Assembly: GCF_001420715.1 (NCBI RefSeq)
Contig: NZ_LJJC01000004.1
Location: 1,724,875 to 1,788,874 of the forward strand
Direction: 5' to 3'
DNA from: Heyndrickxia shackletonii
GTDB lineage: Bacteria > Bacillota > Bacilli > Bacillales > Bacillaceae_C
Length of the DNA stretch: 64,000 nucleotides
In this document: piece by piece, positions 23,674-35,606 of the stretch
Position numbering within the stretch: the stretch's first letter is position 1
Layout of the letters: every line of letters starts with the position of its first letter
Notes under the pieces: model-generated
Seen by the model: only the letters and a program-made list of their open reading frames with translations
The model's database searches: none
Told to the model about the DNA's origin: nothing
Program-made: the position numbers and the translations under genes

Positions 23674-24684
23674 ATGATTGACATTTGGAAAAATATAGAA
23701 CGCAAGCAATTTTCGCCGATATATCTATTATATGGAATGGAAAGCTTTTTAATCAATGAGACAAAGCAAAAATTATTGAAAAATATGTTAACGGAAGAGG
23801 AATTAGACTTTAATTTTGCTTCTTATGACTTGGAAGAAGTTCCTATAGAAGTAGCAATCGAGGATGCAGAAACACTTCCTTTTATGGGTGAGAAAAGATT
23901 GATATTCTTACATAATCCATTTTTTTTAACCTCTGAAAAATCAAAGTCAAAGGTAGAGCATGATATTTCAAAATTAGAGGCTTATCTGCAAGAACCTGTT
24001 CCGTACAGTACCATTGTCTTTGTTGCACCTTATGAAAAATTAGACGAACGAAAAAAAATTACAAAACTGCTAAAGCGATCTGCAGAAGTTTTTGAGGCAA
24101 AAAAATTAAGTGAACAGGAAATAAAAACTTGGATTCGCCATCGGGCAGGTGCAAACCAAGTCGAAATTAACGACGATGCTATGGAAATGTTATTAACTCT
24201 TTCCGGCACAAATTTAATGATGCTGGCAAGTGAAATAGATAAATTGTCGCTATATTCCGAGGATGTAATAGATAAGCATACAGTTGAGATATTAGCTTCC
24301 AAATCATTGGAACAAAATATTTTTTCACTTGTCGATAAAGTAATTAATCGAAATATGGAAGAAGCATTACGAATCTATTATGACCTTTTAAAGCAAAATG
24401 AAGAACCGATAAAAATTCTTTCCATTTTGGCAGGTCAATTCCGGTTATTATATCAAACAAATGAATTAATGAGACGAGGATACGGTCAGCAACAGATTGC
24501 TAATTTTCTTAAAATCCATCCTTTTAGAATAAAACTTGCTGCGGGACAAGCAAAAATGTTTTCGGAAGAAGAACTAAATAAGATTATGATGTGGCTTGCT
24601 GATGCGGATTATCAAATGAAGACAAGCGCTTTAACAAAATCCATGATTATTGAAATGTTGCTATTTAAGATTCATGGCAGTTAA
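23674..24684 (+). CDS. holA: DNA polymerase III subunit delta
   Basis: A 336-residue clamp-loader subunit that opens the sliding clamp. The N-terminus MIDIWKNIERKQFSPIYLLYG and FLHNPFFL match HolA (YqeN) of Bacillus, with C-terminal LLKQNEEPIKILSILAGQFRL. ATG 23656 is in frame, but ATG 23674 lies 7 bases after GAGAAGG and gives the family start. Convergent with rpsT across a bidirectional terminator. Confidence 0.94.
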   Translation: MIDIWKNIERKQFSPIYLLYGMESFLINETKQKLLKNMLTEEELDFNFASYDLEEVPIEVAIEDAETLPFMGEKRLIFLHNPFFLTSEKSKSKVEHDISKLEAYLQEPVPYSTIVFVAPYEKLDERKKITKLLKRSAEVFEAKKLSEQEIKTWIRHRAGANQVEINDDAMEMLLTLSGTNLMMLASEIDKLSLYSEDVIDKHTVEILASKSLEQNIFSLVDKVINRNMEEALRIYYDLLKQNEEPIKILSILAGQFRLLYQTNELMRRGYGQQQIANFLKIHPFRIKLAAGQAKMFSEEELNKIMMWLADADYQMKTSALTKSMIIEMLLFKIHGS

Positions 24685-24700
24685 TAAATAATGAATAAAG

Positions 24701-24731
24701 AAAAAACGATCCATAATTGGATCGTTTTTAT
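24701..24731. terminator. bidirectional terminator between holA and rpsT
   Basis: AACGATCC/GGATCGTT with A-run and T-run flanks (24701-24712/24719-24729) and an ATAATT loop. Confidence 0.88.
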
Positions 24732-24994
24732 TATGCATTAGCAGCATTTAATTTTTTCATTAAGCGTGCTTTTTGGCGATTTGCAGCGTTTTTATGAATA
24801 AGACCGTTAGATGCAGCTTTATCAAGTTGCTTAACAGCAGTAGCTAATAATGTTTTAGCGTTATCATCGTTATTTACAACTGCAGCTTCGAATTTCTTTA
24901 CAGCCGTACGCATTGTTGATTTTTGAGCTGAGTTTTTAGCGTTGCGCTCTTCACTTGTTTTAACGCGTTTAATTGCAGATTTAATATTTGGCAT
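24731..24994 (-). CDS. rpsT: 30S ribosomal protein S20
   Basis: An 87-residue, strongly basic helical protein: [20 protein letters not shown] at the start and [20 protein letters not shown] at the end. AGGAGGTGAAATAA before the ATG is a strong site. It is alone on the minus strand between holA and gpr, as in B. subtilis. Confidence 0.98.
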   Translation of the reverse strand: MPNIKSAIKRVKTSEERNAKNSAQKSTMRTAVKKFEAAVVNNDDNAKTLLATAVKQLDKAASNGLIHKNAANRQKARLMKKLNAANA

Positions 24995-25243
24995 TTATTT
25001 CACCTCCTACGAGTAATAAACATTCACTACTCGACTATCACAGTAAGAACAAGTGATATTTTATCAAACGAGCGGTGATAATGCAATACTATTAGACAAA
25101 AACAGAATTAATCTGCACGTAGGATTTTCTTCAACCTTTTTTTTGAAATGGTGAATTCTTTCTATGATGAATGATTTTTTTCTGGAAAGGAAATCATGTA
25201 AATTATGTATAAAATTCTTCTAAAAGTATAAGGAGGAATAAGA

Positions 25244-26368
25244 TTGAAAAGAGAAAACCAGCTTGACTTAAGTGTTTATTCAGTAAGAACCGATTTAGCC
25301 CTCGAAGCGCACGATATGGCAGTTGAGGAACGGAAAAATAAATCAAATGAAGATGTTACAGAGATTGAAGGAGTAATTGTCAAAGATCGAAAAGTTGATG
25401 ATATTAAAATATCCTCAGTGGAAATAACAAAAGAGGGAGAAAAGGTGATTGGAAAAAAAGCCGGTTATTATTTAACACTTGAAGTTCAAGGTATTCGGCA
25501 ACATGATACCGTCTTACAACAAAAAGTGGGAGAGGTTTTTGCAAACGAATTTAGTGAATTTCTTAAGCAATTAAATATCCCAAAAGATGCAAGCTGCTTA
25601 ATTGTTGGTCTGGGGAACTGGAATGTAACGCCAGATGCTCTTGGTCCAATGGTTTGCGAAAATATCATTGTAACACGTCATTTATTTCAGCTTCAGCCTG
25701 AAAATGTTGAGGAAGGCTACCGACCTGTAAGTGCCATAGCACCGGGTGTCATGGGATTAACCGGAATTGAAACAAGCGATATTATTTTTGGAGTTGCGGA
25801 AAAATCAAAGCCTGATTTTATTATTGCAATTGATGCTTTAGCTTCCCGCTCTATTGAAAGAGTTAATGCTACTATTCAAATATCCGATACAGGTATTCAT
25901 CCGGGATCTGGAGTAGGGAACAAAAGAAAGGAACTAAGCAAAGAAACTCTTGGTGTGCCTGTTATCGCCATTGGAGTGCCAACAGTTGTTGATGCTGTTT
26001 CTATAACCAGCGACACTATCGATTATCTTTTAAAACATTTTGGAAGAGAAATGCGGGAAGAAAAACGGCCATCCAGTTCACTGGCTCCATCGGGAATGAC
26101 ATTTGGAGAAAAACGAGTGTTAACAGAAGAGGATTTACCTGGTGAGGAGCACAGAAAGATGTTTATGGGGATGATTGGAGCACTTGAAGAAGACGAAAAA
26201 CGCCGACTTATCCATGAAGTGTTAGCACCGTTAGGACATAATTTAATGGTTACGCCAAAGGAAGTAGATTTGTTTATAGAAGATATGTCCAATTTAATAG
26301 CAAGTGGGTTAAATGCAGCTCTGCATGAATCAGTTGATCAAACAGACAGTGGTTTTAAAACTAGATAA
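25244..26368 (+). CDS. gpr: germination protease (spore SASP-specific)
   Basis: A 374-residue A25 aspartic-type protease that degrades small acid-soluble spore proteins at germination. It is made as a zymogen in the forespore; the N-terminal propeptide ends near [12 protein letters not shown], the usual self-processing region. [26 protein letters not shown] and [14 protein letters not shown] are family hallmarks. The start is TTG 25244 after AGGAGGAA. A forespore (sigma-G) promoter is expected; I could not place one securely. Confidence 0.97.
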   Translation: MKRENQLDLSVYSVRTDLALEAHDMAVEERKNKSNEDVTEIEGVIVKDRKVDDIKISSVEITKEGEKVIGKKAGYYLTLEVQGIRQHDTVLQQKVGEVFANEFSEFLKQLNIPKDASCLIVGLGNWNVTPDALGPMVCENIIVTRHLFQLQPENVEEGYRPVSAIAPGVMGLTGIETSDIIFGVAEKSKPDFIIAIDALASRSIERVNATIQISDTGIHPGSGVGNKRKELSKETLGVPVIAIGVPTVVDAVSITSDTIDYLLKHFGREMREEKRPSSSLAPSGMTFGEKRVLTEEDLPGEEHRKMFMGMIGALEEDEKRRLIHEVLAPLGHNLMVTPKEVDLFIEDMSNLIASGLNAALHESVDQTDSGFKTR

Positions 26369-26369
26369 G

Positions 26370-26510
26370 TGATGGCCTTTTTCGTATAGATCGTAGTTAT
26401 TTTGTAAAATTTAAACTTTATTTCTTAAAAAATCTTCATTCGTATTCAAATAAGGATACTTAAAAGGTTTACCCTAATAAAAGCAACATAGTTTAAGAAA
26501 AGAACATAAG
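26370..26510 (+). repeat. possible degenerate family B element in the gpr/spoIIP gap
   Basis: GGCCTTTTTCGTATAGATCGTAG near 26374 resembles the family B left end, and AGAAAAGAAC near 26496 could be the remains of the right end. No ORF here. Confidence 0.3.
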
Positions 26511-26588
26511 TGAAATCTAGTTTAATTTGTTCTACTTTCTCTAGTAATTTCATACATTGTACTAGATTAGAAAGAGAGGGTGGAACAA

Positions 26589-27797
26589 ATGAAACCATAT
26601 AAAAATCAAAGCATTGTTATTTCATTACAATTGTCCAGTATTCTAAAATTCTCTGGAGGGATTGTTCTAACCCTAATACTTATTTTTTCATTAACAGGAA
26701 TTTTAACCACGGTTAAGTCTGAATATAGAATGAATTCAAACCTAGTAACGGATGCAAGTCAACATATTTCCGGAAAAGTTCTTTATCATCTTATCGCATC
26801 GGAAAATCATGTTTTGGGTTCCAGCCTAGAGGACAGTTCGAATTCCATCCCTATCGGAAATATACTTTTTAATCTGGTGACAAACATTAGTTTCAAGGAC
26901 CCTAGGAGCTTTATTGGACGTGAACTTCCCGGATTTTATATGTTTGACAGCAAAATTCTCGTAGCCGGTGAAGGTACAGATTATACAAACCTTCCGATAG
27001 AATCTGTTCCGCCGGAGAAAATATTTAAGTCGAATAAAGATCCGGATTTAAAGAATACAGAAAACATTACAGGTACACAAAAAAGAGATAGTAAGGAAAA
27101 AAAACAAGATACAGCGTTAACTACAGGTAACAGGAAGGTTGTATTCCTATATTTTACCCATACACGTGAATCATACTTGCCATATTTAAAAGGAATAAAA
27201 GACCCGAATGCTGCAAGTCATTCGAAAATTAATGTCACAATGGTTGGAGAAAAGCTTAAAGAAGAATTAGAAGATCGTGGTATCGGAACAACGATTGATA
27301 AAACGGATGTTCAAAACCTTCTGTTAAAAAAGGGCTGGAAATATGGCCAATCTTATCTTGAATCAAGAGAACTTGTTCAAACGGCAATGGCACAAGATAG
27401 AGATCTTAATTATTTTATCGATATTCATCGTGATTCCGAGCGAAAGAAAAAAACTACCGCAATCATCAATGGTCAATCGTACGCCAAAATTTCCTTTATT
27501 ATTGGCGGAGAAAACCCTAATCACGAAAAGAATGTCCAGCTTGCTAAAGAATTACATTCGCGTCTTGAAAGAAAATATAAAGGTTTAAGCAAAGGAATTA
27601 TTCAAAAAGCAGGAGCCTCTACGAATGGTAAATTTAATCAAGACCTATCGTCTAATTCTTTTTTAATAGAGGTTGGTGGGGTCGATAATACGTTTGAAGA
27701 AATGTATCGAACTGTCACTGCCCTTGCTGATGTATTCAGTGATTATTATTGGCAGGCAGAAAAAGTAGATGGGAAACAGCCACCTGCAAAAAATTAA
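26589..27797 (+). CDS. spoIIP: stage II sporulation protein P
   Basis: A 402-residue membrane-anchored peptidoglycan hydrolase (amidase plus endopeptidase) of the DMP complex that drives engulfment. One N-terminal membrane helix (FSGGIVLTLILIFSLTGIL) precedes the catalytic domain: FTHTRESYLP, YFIDIHRDS and FLIEVGGVDNTFEEM carry the conserved His and Glu residues. GTG 26580 lies inside the GAGAGGG site; ATG 26589 is chosen. It follows gpr as in B. subtilis. A CATACATT at 26551 resembles a sigma-E -10 but has no good -35. Confidence 0.95.
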   Translation: MKPYKNQSIVISLQLSSILKFSGGIVLTLILIFSLTGILTTVKSEYRMNSNLVTDASQHISGKVLYHLIASENHVLGSSLEDSSNSIPIGNILFNLVTNISFKDPRSFIGRELPGFYMFDSKILVAGEGTDYTNLPIESVPPEKIFKSNKDPDLKNTENITGTQKRDSKEKKQDTALTTGNRKVVFLYFTHTRESYLPYLKGIKDPNAASHSKINVTMVGEKLKEELEDRGIGTTIDKTDVQNLLLKKGWKYGQSYLESRELVQTAMAQDRDLNYFIDIHRDSERKKKTTAIINGQSYAKISFIIGGENPNHEKNVQLAKELHSRLERKYKGLSKGIIQKAGASTNGKFNQDLSSNSFLIEVGGVDNTFEEMYRTVTALADVFSDYYWQAEKVDGKQPPAKN

Positions 27798-27884
27798 GAA
27801 TACAAGGTATTTTATTTAACAAGTTTGATTCTGTATAGCGTAAATAACTATCGACTAGGCATTTCTAATAAAGGATTGATTAAA

Positions 27885-28220
27885 ATGACAAGGTTTTTCA
27901 TTAAATGTTCTTTTCTTATCGCCTTATTATTTGTAGGTGTTTTAATAGGAATGGAAAAAGCTAATGAGGGAATGGTTGACATGAAAGGATATAATGATTC
28001 AACATTACAATCCCCCGTTAAAATTCATGGAAAAAGCGATGGAAATATAGAAAGCTCCGTTTCAGGGGAAAATATTACGTCCCATAATTTGGATGAAAAA
28101 AAAGAACATTTACAAAATATTAAAGCCTTTAATCTATTTTCTTCTTTAGGAAAAGTCCTATCAAACATTGTTTCTTCCCTCACGGAAAAAATCATTGATT
28201 TTGCTTCTTCCTTTATATAA
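27885..28220 (+). CDS. yqxA: YqxA family membrane-anchored protein
   Basis: A 111-residue protein with one N-terminal hydrophobic helix (FFIKCSFLIALLFVGVLIG) and an otherwise polar tail. Place after spoIIP and overall shape match YqxA of Bacillus. The start at ATG 27885 has a weak AAAGGA site 9 bases upstream; upstream in-frame codons lack any. Function unknown; probably co-expressed with spoIIP. Confidence 0.8.
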   Translation: MTRFFIKCSFLIALLFVGVLIGMEKANEGMVDMKGYNDSTLQSPVKIHGKSDGNIESSVSGENITSHNLDEKKEHLQNIKAFNLFSSLGKVLSNIVSSLTEKIIDFASSFI

Positions 28221-28226
28221 TCTATT

Positions 28227-28260
28227 AAAGCATCCAATCTTGAGATGGATGCTTTTCTTT
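28227..28260 (+). terminator. terminator of spoIIP-yqxA
   Basis: The perfect 10-bp stem AAAGCATCCA/TGGATGCTTT (28227-28236/28246-28255) is followed by TTCTTT. Confidence 0.85.
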
Positions 28261-28262
28261 AT

Positions 28263-28442
28263 GTCTAGGGCAATCAGCCAGCGGCAAGCGGATTTCTGCG
28301 TCTTTTTCGCTGTGGATGAAACATCAGCTTCTTGAACGACCTCGCTATGTTTCCTTTAACTCGCACAAGACGCGATGGTGAAATTGGCACTTCAATTTTA
28401 CAGATTCGTGCGCTAGAAGCTACATGCGCCCGCGCTTTTCTT
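28263..28442 (+). repeat. dispersed intergenic repeat, family A copy 3
   Basis: TCTAGGGCAATCAGCCAGCGGCAAGCGGATTTCTGCGTC at the left, ACCTCGCTATGTTTCCTTTA in the middle and CGCCCGCGCTTTTCTTA at the right match the family layout. It occupies most of the yqxA-lepA gap after the terminator. Confidence 0.65.
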
Positions 28443-28511
28443 ATTGAATCTTAAAAAGCCTGCTGATATAATCAGAAATAGTGTATATGTGTCGATTAAC
28501 AGGAGTGAAAC

Positions 28512-30347
28512 ATGATGAACCTTGAAGAAAAACTACAACGACAAGCAAAAATTCGAAACTTTTCTATTATTGCACATATCGATCACGGAAAATCGACTTT
28601 GGCAGATCGAATATTAGAAAAAACGAATGCGTTATCGTCTCGCGAAATGAAGGCTCAGTTGCTAGACTCGATGGACCTTGAACGCGAACGCGGGATTACA
28701 ATAAAATTGAACGCTGTCCAATTAAAATATAAGGCAAAAGACGGAGAAGATTACATTCTACATTTAATCGATACTCCTGGGCATGTCGATTTTACTTATG
28801 AAGTATCAAGAAGCTTGGCTGCATGTGAAGGAGCAATCCTAGTTGTGGATGCCGCACAAGGTATTGAAGCTCAAACATTAGCAAATGTCTATTTAGCACT
28901 TGATAATAATTTGGAAATATTACCAGTTATTAATAAAATTGATTTGCCGGCTGCTGATCCAGAGAGAGTTAGACAAGAAATCGAGGATGTTATCGGTTTG
29001 GATGCATCAGAAGCGGTCCTTGCTTCAGCAAAGGCTGGAATCGGTATTGAAGAAATTCTAGAAGAAATCGTTGAAAAAGTACCAGCCCCTACAGGTGATC
29101 CTGAAGCACCGTTAAAAGCGCTGATTTTTGACTCTTTATATGATGCTTACCGTGGTGTCATCGCTTATATTAGAGTTGTCGAAGGATCTGTAAAAGTAGG
29201 AGATAAAATTAAAATGATGGCAACCGGCAAGGAATTTGAGGTCACAGAAGTTGGAGTGCATACTCCGAAACAGGTACTATGTGATGAACTTACGGTTGGG
29301 GATGTAGGGTTTTTAACTGCTGCCATTAAAAATGTTGGAGATACACGAGTTGGGGATACGATAACCAGTGCGAAAAATCCCGCAACGGAGCCGCTGCCTG
29401 GTTACAGAAAATTAAATCCGATGGTATACTGCGGACTTTATCCTATCGACTCTGCAAAGTTTAATGATTTGCGAGAGGCTTTAGAAAAACTCGAATTAAA
29501 CGACTCCTCCCTTCAATTTGAACCAGAAACATCCCAAGCACTTGGCTTTGGGTTCCGATGCGGCTTCCTTGGACTATTGCACATGGAAATTATTCAGGAA
29601 CGTATTGAACGGGAATTTAAAATTGATTTAATTACAACAGCTCCAAGTGTTATTTATACAGTTCATTTAACAGATGGAACGGAAATAAATGTGGATAACC
29701 CATCGAATATGCCGGACCCTCAAAAAATTGACAGAGTAGAAGAGCCTTATGTAAAAGCGTCTATTATGGTTCCAAATGATTATGTGGGAGCGGTAATGGA
29801 ACTTTCTCAGGCTAAGCGTGGTAATTTTATCGATATGAAGTATTTGGATGATGTACGTGTTAACGTCATCTATGAAATTCCGCTTTCGGAAATAGTATAT
29901 GATTTCTTTGATCAATTAAAATCAAGTACAAAAGGATATGCTTCCTTTGATTATGAATTAATCGGATATAAACCTTCGAAGCTCGTGAAAATGGATATTC
30001 TTTTGAACGCGGAAAAAGTGGATGCTCTAAGCTTCATAGTTCACAAGGATTTTGCTTATGAACGTGGAAAGGTAATAGTGGAAAAGCTAAAAGAAATTAT
30101 TCCGCGCCAGCAGTTTGAGGTGCCAGTTCAAGCGGCAGTGGGTCAAAAAATCATTGCTCGCTCTACCATTAAAGCAATGCGTAAAAACGTACTTGCAAAA
30201 TGCTACGGTGGGGACATTTCACGTAAAAGAAAACTTCTTGAAAAACAAAAAGAAGGGAAAAAGCGCATGAAGCAAGTAGGTTCTGTTGAGGTACCTCAAG
30301 AAGCATTTATGGCTATTCTTAAGATGGATGATAATAATCCGAAATAA
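28512..30347 (+). CDS. lepA: elongation factor 4 (translational GTPase)
   Basis: A 611-residue EF-G-like GTPase. The G domain has AHIDHGKST (21-29), DTPGHVDF and NKIDLP. The C-terminal LepA-specific domain ends [19 protein letters not shown]. It binds stalled or immature ribosomes. ATG 28512 and ATG 28515 are adjacent; AGGAG favours 28512. It is followed by hemW as in B. subtilis. Confidence 0.98.
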   Translation: MMNLEEKLQRQAKIRNFSIIAHIDHGKSTLADRILEKTNALSSREMKAQLLDSMDLERERGITIKLNAVQLKYKAKDGEDYILHLIDTPGHVDFTYEVSRSLAACEGAILVVDAAQGIEAQTLANVYLALDNNLEILPVINKIDLPAADPERVRQEIEDVIGLDASEAVLASAKAGIGIEEILEEIVEKVPAPTGDPEAPLKALIFDSLYDAYRGVIAYIRVVEGSVKVGDKIKMMATGKEFEVTEVGVHTPKQVLCDELTVGDVGFLTAAIKNVGDTRVGDTITSAKNPATEPLPGYRKLNPMVYCGLYPIDSAKFNDLREALEKLELNDSSLQFEPETSQALGFGFRCGFLGLLHMEIIQERIEREFKIDLITTAPSVIYTVHLTDGTEINVDNPSNMPDPQKIDRVEEPYVKASIMVPNDYVGAVMELSQAKRGNFIDMKYLDDVRVNVIYEIPLSEIVYDFFDQLKSSTKGYASFDYELIGYKPSKLVKMDILLNAEKVDALSFIVHKDFAYERGKVIVEKLKEIIPRQQFEVPVQAAVGQKIIARSTIKAMRKNVLAKCYGGDISRKRKLLEKQKEGKKRMKQVGSVEVPQEAFMAILKMDDNNPK

Positions 30348-30420
30348 AAATTTATGGGGGAGAAATCTAGCAGCAACTAGTGCTCCCTCTTTTCTATTTT
30401 ACTAATTAGGTTGTGATGAA

Positions 30421-31548
30421 ATGAAAGCAGCATATATTCATATTCCTTTTTGTGAGCATATATGTTATTACTGTGACTTTAATAAAGTGTTTTTAAAGGG
30501 TCAGCCAGTGGACGAATATATTGATGCATTATTAAAAGAAATGAGACTGCAATTGGAAATGACTCCTGTTAACCAATTGGAAACTATCTTTGTCGGCGGA
30601 GGAACTCCAACAGTCTTAAATGAAACCCAATTAGATAGGCTTTGTAATGGAGTACGCGCTATTCTTCCGTTTCATAATGGGGAGTTTACATTTGAAGCAA
30701 ATCCGGGAGACTTATCGGAAGAAAAATTAAGAATTCTGCATGAATATGGAGTAAATCGGTTAAGCTTCGGGGTTCAATCCTTTAATAATGAATTATTAAA
30801 AAAGATAGGCAGAACTCATACTTCTGATGATGTATTTGAAACATTAACGAAAGCGAAAAAAGCAGGATTTGAAAATATCAGCATTGATTTAATGTATGCA
30901 CTTCCTGGGCAAACAGAGGATGACTATCGTTCGAGTTTAAGGACGGCATTGGAACTTAATCTTCCACATTATTCAAGCTATTCCTTAATTGTTGAACCAA
31001 AGACCGTTTTTTATAACTTAATGAGAAAAGGCAAGTTGCATCTTCCATCAGAAGATGCTGAAGCAAGGATGTATGAAATCCTCATGACGGAAATGGAAAA
31101 GCATGGATTACATCAGTACGAAATTAGTAATTTTGCCAAACCAGGCTTTGAAAGTAAGCACAATCTTGTTTATTGGAATAATGAAGAATATTTTGGCTTC
31201 GGCGCAGGGGCGCATAGCTATGTCGAACAAGTTAGAAGATCCAATAGTGGACCCGTGAAAAAATATCTTACACGATTAGAAAAAGGTGAGTTGCCTATTT
31301 TCGACCAGCATAAACTAACCAAGCAAGAAATGATGGAAGAGGAAATGTTTTTAGGGTTACGAAAAAATGAAGGGGTAAGTTTAGTGCGTTTTAAGGAAAA
31401 ATATAATGAAAATGTTTTAAATGTTTTTGGAAATGCTATTTCTGAAATGGTGGAGAGAAAGCTTCTGGAGGTTACTGATAATAGGATTCAATTGACCAAG
31501 GAAGGTAGATTCATCGGGAATGAAGTATTTCAGGCTTTTCTTATGTAA
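30421..31548 (+). CDS. hemW: radical SAM heme chaperone HemW (HemN-like)
   Basis: A 375-residue radical-SAM protein with the iron-sulfur motif C11-x3-C15-x2-C18 (CEHICYYC) and the GGGTPTVL glycine motif. The HemN/HemW C-terminal domain is present. The short length and the absence of extra residues upstream of the CxxxCxxC fit HemW, a heme-binding chaperone, better than true coproporphyrinogen III oxidase. The ribosome site is weak. Confidence 0.93.
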   Translation: MKAAYIHIPFCEHICYYCDFNKVFLKGQPVDEYIDALLKEMRLQLEMTPVNQLETIFVGGGTPTVLNETQLDRLCNGVRAILPFHNGEFTFEANPGDLSEEKLRILHEYGVNRLSFGVQSFNNELLKKIGRTHTSDDVFETLTKAKKAGFENISIDLMYALPGQTEDDYRSSLRTALELNLPHYSSYSLIVEPKTVFYNLMRKGKLHLPSEDAEARMYEILMTEMEKHGLHQYEISNFAKPGFESKHNLVYWNNEEYFGFGAGAHSYVEQVRRSNSGPVKKYLTRLEKGELPIFDQHKLTKQEMMEEEMFLGLRKNEGVSLVRFKEKYNENVLNVFGNAISEMVERKLLEVTDNRIQLTKEGRFIGNEVFQAFLM

Positions 31549-31573
31549 GAAGGGTTCTCGGTACGCAAATATG

Positions 31574-31600
31574 TTGACATTATCCACCTGTTTTGATAAT
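31574..31600 (+). promoter_or_regulatory. sigma-A promoter of the hrcA-grpE-dnaK operon
   Basis: A perfect TTGACA at 31574-31579 is followed by GATAAT at 31595-31600 (15-base spacer, a little short). The CIRCE operator starts 12 bases further on, so HrcA would block initiation. Confidence 0.65.
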
Positions 31601-31612
31601 TTATTATTAGAA

Positions 31613-31639
31613 TTAGCACTCATCCTTTAAGAGTGCTAA
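31613..31639 (+). promoter_or_regulatory. CIRCE operator (HrcA binding site)
   Basis: TTAGCACTC-N9-GAGTGCTAA is a perfect match to the CIRCE consensus. It lies between the promoter and hrcA, so HrcA represses its own gene, grpE and dnaK until heat stress titrates GroEL. Confidence 0.98.
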
Positions 31640-31654
31640 CAGAGGTGATAGAAG

Positions 31655-32683
31655 TTGTTAACAGATCGTCAACTCCTTATATTACAAGTTATTATTGATG
31701 ATTTTATTCGGTCTGCACAACCAGTTGGCTCAAGAACTCTTTCAAAAAAAGAAGAGATTTCATTTAGTTCGGCGACGATTCGTAATGAGATGGCTGATCT
31801 GGAAGAATTGGGTTTTATTGAAAAAACCCATACCTCTTCAGGGAGAATTCCTTCCGAAAAAGGGTATCGCTATTATGTAGATCATATTCTGTCACCGCAA
31901 AAGCTTAATTCAAAGGATATTTCATTGATACATTCAATATTTGCCGAAAGAATCTACGAGCTTGAAAATATTGTACAAAAATCGGCTAAAATCCTATCTG
32001 AATTAACGAACTATACGGCCATCCTCTTGGGACCGGCTGTAAAGGAAACAAAATTGAAACATCTGCAAATTGTTCCTTTAAATAATGATACTGCAGTTGC
32101 GATTATTATTACGGATACAGGTCATGTAGAAAACAGATTGTTTACGTTTCCGAAAGGATTTAATGTCGGTGAACTGGAACGAATGGTGAATATACTTAAT
32201 GAGCGATTGGTTAATGTTCCTATACATCATCTAACAGATAAGATTTACAAGGAAGTTGCCAATATTTTAAAGCAGCATATTCATAATTATGATTCCATGT
32301 TATATACCATTTCCGAAACATTGAAAATACCTGATCACGAGAAAATCTTCTTTGGCGGGAAAGCAAATATGCTTAACCAGCCTGAGTTTCATGATATTCA
32401 AAAGATCCGTTCTTTAATGGATATGATTGAACGTGAGCAAGGATTTTATGATTTATTTAGGCATATTCCAGAGGGTATTCATGTGAAAATCGGGAAAGAA
32501 AATAAGTTAACGGAAATGGAGAATTGCAGCCTGATAACTGCAACCTATTCTGTTGGAAATGAACCAGTTGGAACCATTGCTATTTTAGGTCCGACAAGAA
32601 TGGAATATTCAAGAGTCATTAGTTTGTTAGATTTTTTAAGCAACGATATGTCTAGGGCACTTACAAAATTGTATCAATCATAA
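31655..32683 (+). CDS. hrcA: heat-inducible transcription repressor HrcA
   Basis: A 342-residue repressor. The N-terminal winged helix ([20 protein letters not shown], then [20 protein letters not shown]) is strongly conserved. The start is TTG 31655 after AGAGGTGATAG, giving the family start [10 protein letters not shown]. The CIRCE site immediately upstream is its operator. A stem-loop separates it from grpE. Confidence 0.98.
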   Translation: MLTDRQLLILQVIIDDFIRSAQPVGSRTLSKKEEISFSSATIRNEMADLEELGFIEKTHTSSGRIPSEKGYRYYVDHILSPQKLNSKDISLIHSIFAERIYELENIVQKSAKILSELTNYTAILLGPAVKETKLKHLQIVPLNNDTAVAIIITDTGHVENRLFTFPKGFNVGELERMVNILNERLVNVPIHHLTDKIYKEVANILKQHIHNYDSMLYTISETLKIPDHEKIFFGGKANMLNQPEFHDIQKIRSLMDMIEREQGFYDLFRHIPEGIHVKIGKENKLTEMENCSLITATYSVGNEPVGTIAILGPTRMEYSRVISLLDFLSNDMSRALTKLYQS

Positions 32684-32707
32684 AGTAGCTGGATATATTG
32701 AGTATAG

Positions 32708-32738
32708 CTGGAGATTAGCATATTACGCTAATTTCTAG
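32708..32738 (+). other. stem-loop between hrcA and grpE
   Basis: CTGGAGATTAGC/GCTAATTTCTAG (32708-32719/32727-32738) pair fully if two G-U pairs are allowed; there is no T tract. In B. subtilis the dnaK operon message is processed just after hrcA, so this hairpin may protect the grpE-dnaK 5' end. That role is inferred. Confidence 0.5.
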
Positions 32739-32805
32739 TTATTTTCATTGTTTATTGAACCTAAAAGACATATTTCTGTTTATTTTTTGAGGGAGGTGAA
32801 TGCAG

Positions 32806-33399
32806 GTGGCAGATGAAAAAAAGATTGCAGAAGAAATCGAACAATCAGAAGTAGAACAAAATGAAAATGTTGAAGCTGTTTTTGATGAAGAGTCAGCAGC
32901 AGATCCTTCTTCTGATAATAATAATGTGAATGATGAAGCAGCATTGCTTCAGGATAAAATTCAAGAACTGGAAGAAAAATTAGCGGAATCAGAAAACCGT
33001 TACCTGAGGTTGCGTGCAGATTTTGATAATTTTCGCAGACGTGTTCAACTTGACCGTGAGTCAAGTGAAAAATATAGAGCGCAAAACATTATCACTAATT
33101 TATTGCCAGCAATCGATAATTTCGAACGTGCAATGCAAATGACGCCTGATAATGAGCAAGCTGCTCAGCTTATGCAAGGCATGGAAATGGTATATAGAAG
33201 CATTTTAGAAGCATTAAAACAAGAGGGTGCAGTGCCAATCGAATCCGTAGGAAAGGAATTTGATCCGCAATATCATCAAGCAATTATGCAAGCAGAAGAT
33301 GAAAACTACGGATCAAATATCGTAGTCGAAGAATTTCAAAAAGGCTATATCTTAAATGATCGCGTCATTCGCCCATCTATGGTGAAAGTAAATCAGTAA
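32806..33399 (+). CDS. grpE: nucleotide exchange factor GrpE
   Basis: A 197-residue DnaK co-chaperone. An acidic N-terminal region and a long coiled coil lead into the C-terminal beta domain ([20 protein letters not shown], then [12 protein letters not shown]). ATG 32800 touches the GGGAGGTGA ribosome site. GTG 32806 is 7 bases from it and gives the family-like start MADEKK, so I place the start there. Confidence 0.95.
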   Translation: MADEKKIAEEIEQSEVEQNENVEAVFDEESAADPSSDNNNVNDEAALLQDKIQELEEKLAESENRYLRLRADFDNFRRRVQLDRESSEKYRAQNIITNLLPAIDNFERAMQMTPDNEQAAQLMQGMEMVYRSILEALKQEGAVPIESVGKEFDPQYHQAIMQAEDENYGSNIVVEEFQKGYILNDRVIRPSMVKVNQ

Positions 33400-35265
<1,866 letters not shown>

Positions 35266-35439
35266 AAAAGCGAAGGCGACTGTTCATCGACGTACTCCTT
35301 TCGGGCTTCGACTGAGATAAAGGAAACACAGTGAGGTTTTTCAGGAGCTATTGAAAATTGAACTACCATTTCCACCTGATGTTATCTTATCGTAGGAGGA
35401 GGCCGAAAGTTTGCTAGTCGATAGGAGCCGTAGCTAGAC
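35266..35439 (-). repeat. dispersed intergenic repeat, family A copy 4 (reverse orientation)
   Basis: Read on the minus strand it starts TTGTCTAGCTACGGCTCCTA and ends CGCCTTCGCTTTTC, with the central CCTCACTGTGTTTCCTTTATC. It begins at the base after the dnaK stop and fills over half of the dnaK/dnaJ gap. Confidence 0.7.
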
Positions 35440-35473
35440 AATAAAATGGAAGTATATCACGGTTAGAAAGAAT

Positions 35474-35513
35474 AAAAGTCAAAGTCAGGTCCATCTTGGC
35501 TTTGACTTTTCTT
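35474..35513 (+). terminator. terminator between dnaK and dnaJ
   Basis: The perfect 11-bp stem AAAAGTCAAAG/CTTTGACTTTT (35474-35484/35500-35510) ends in four T. It would stop the hrcA-grpE-dnaK transcript before dnaJ. Confidence 0.8.
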
Positions 35514-35541
35514 ATGATATAACCACCAACTTATTCTTTTA

Positions 35542-35570
35542 TTGATTGTTATAACTGTCAATGTTAAAAT
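35542..35570 (+). promoter_or_regulatory. putative sigma-A promoter of dnaJ
   Basis: TTGATT (35542-35547), a 17-base spacer and TAAAAT (35565-35570), 37 bases before the dnaJ start. There is no CIRCE nearby, so dnaJ and the genes after it may be expressed outside HrcA control. Confidence 0.6.
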
Positions 35571-35606
35571 TACCTTTATGCTGATTGTTTCGGGAGTGTG
35601 TTTGTT

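Noticed and set aside
25080-25243. Sigma-G promoter before gpr
   Set aside because: TGAATGA and CATGTAA occur but are too far apart and too degenerate.
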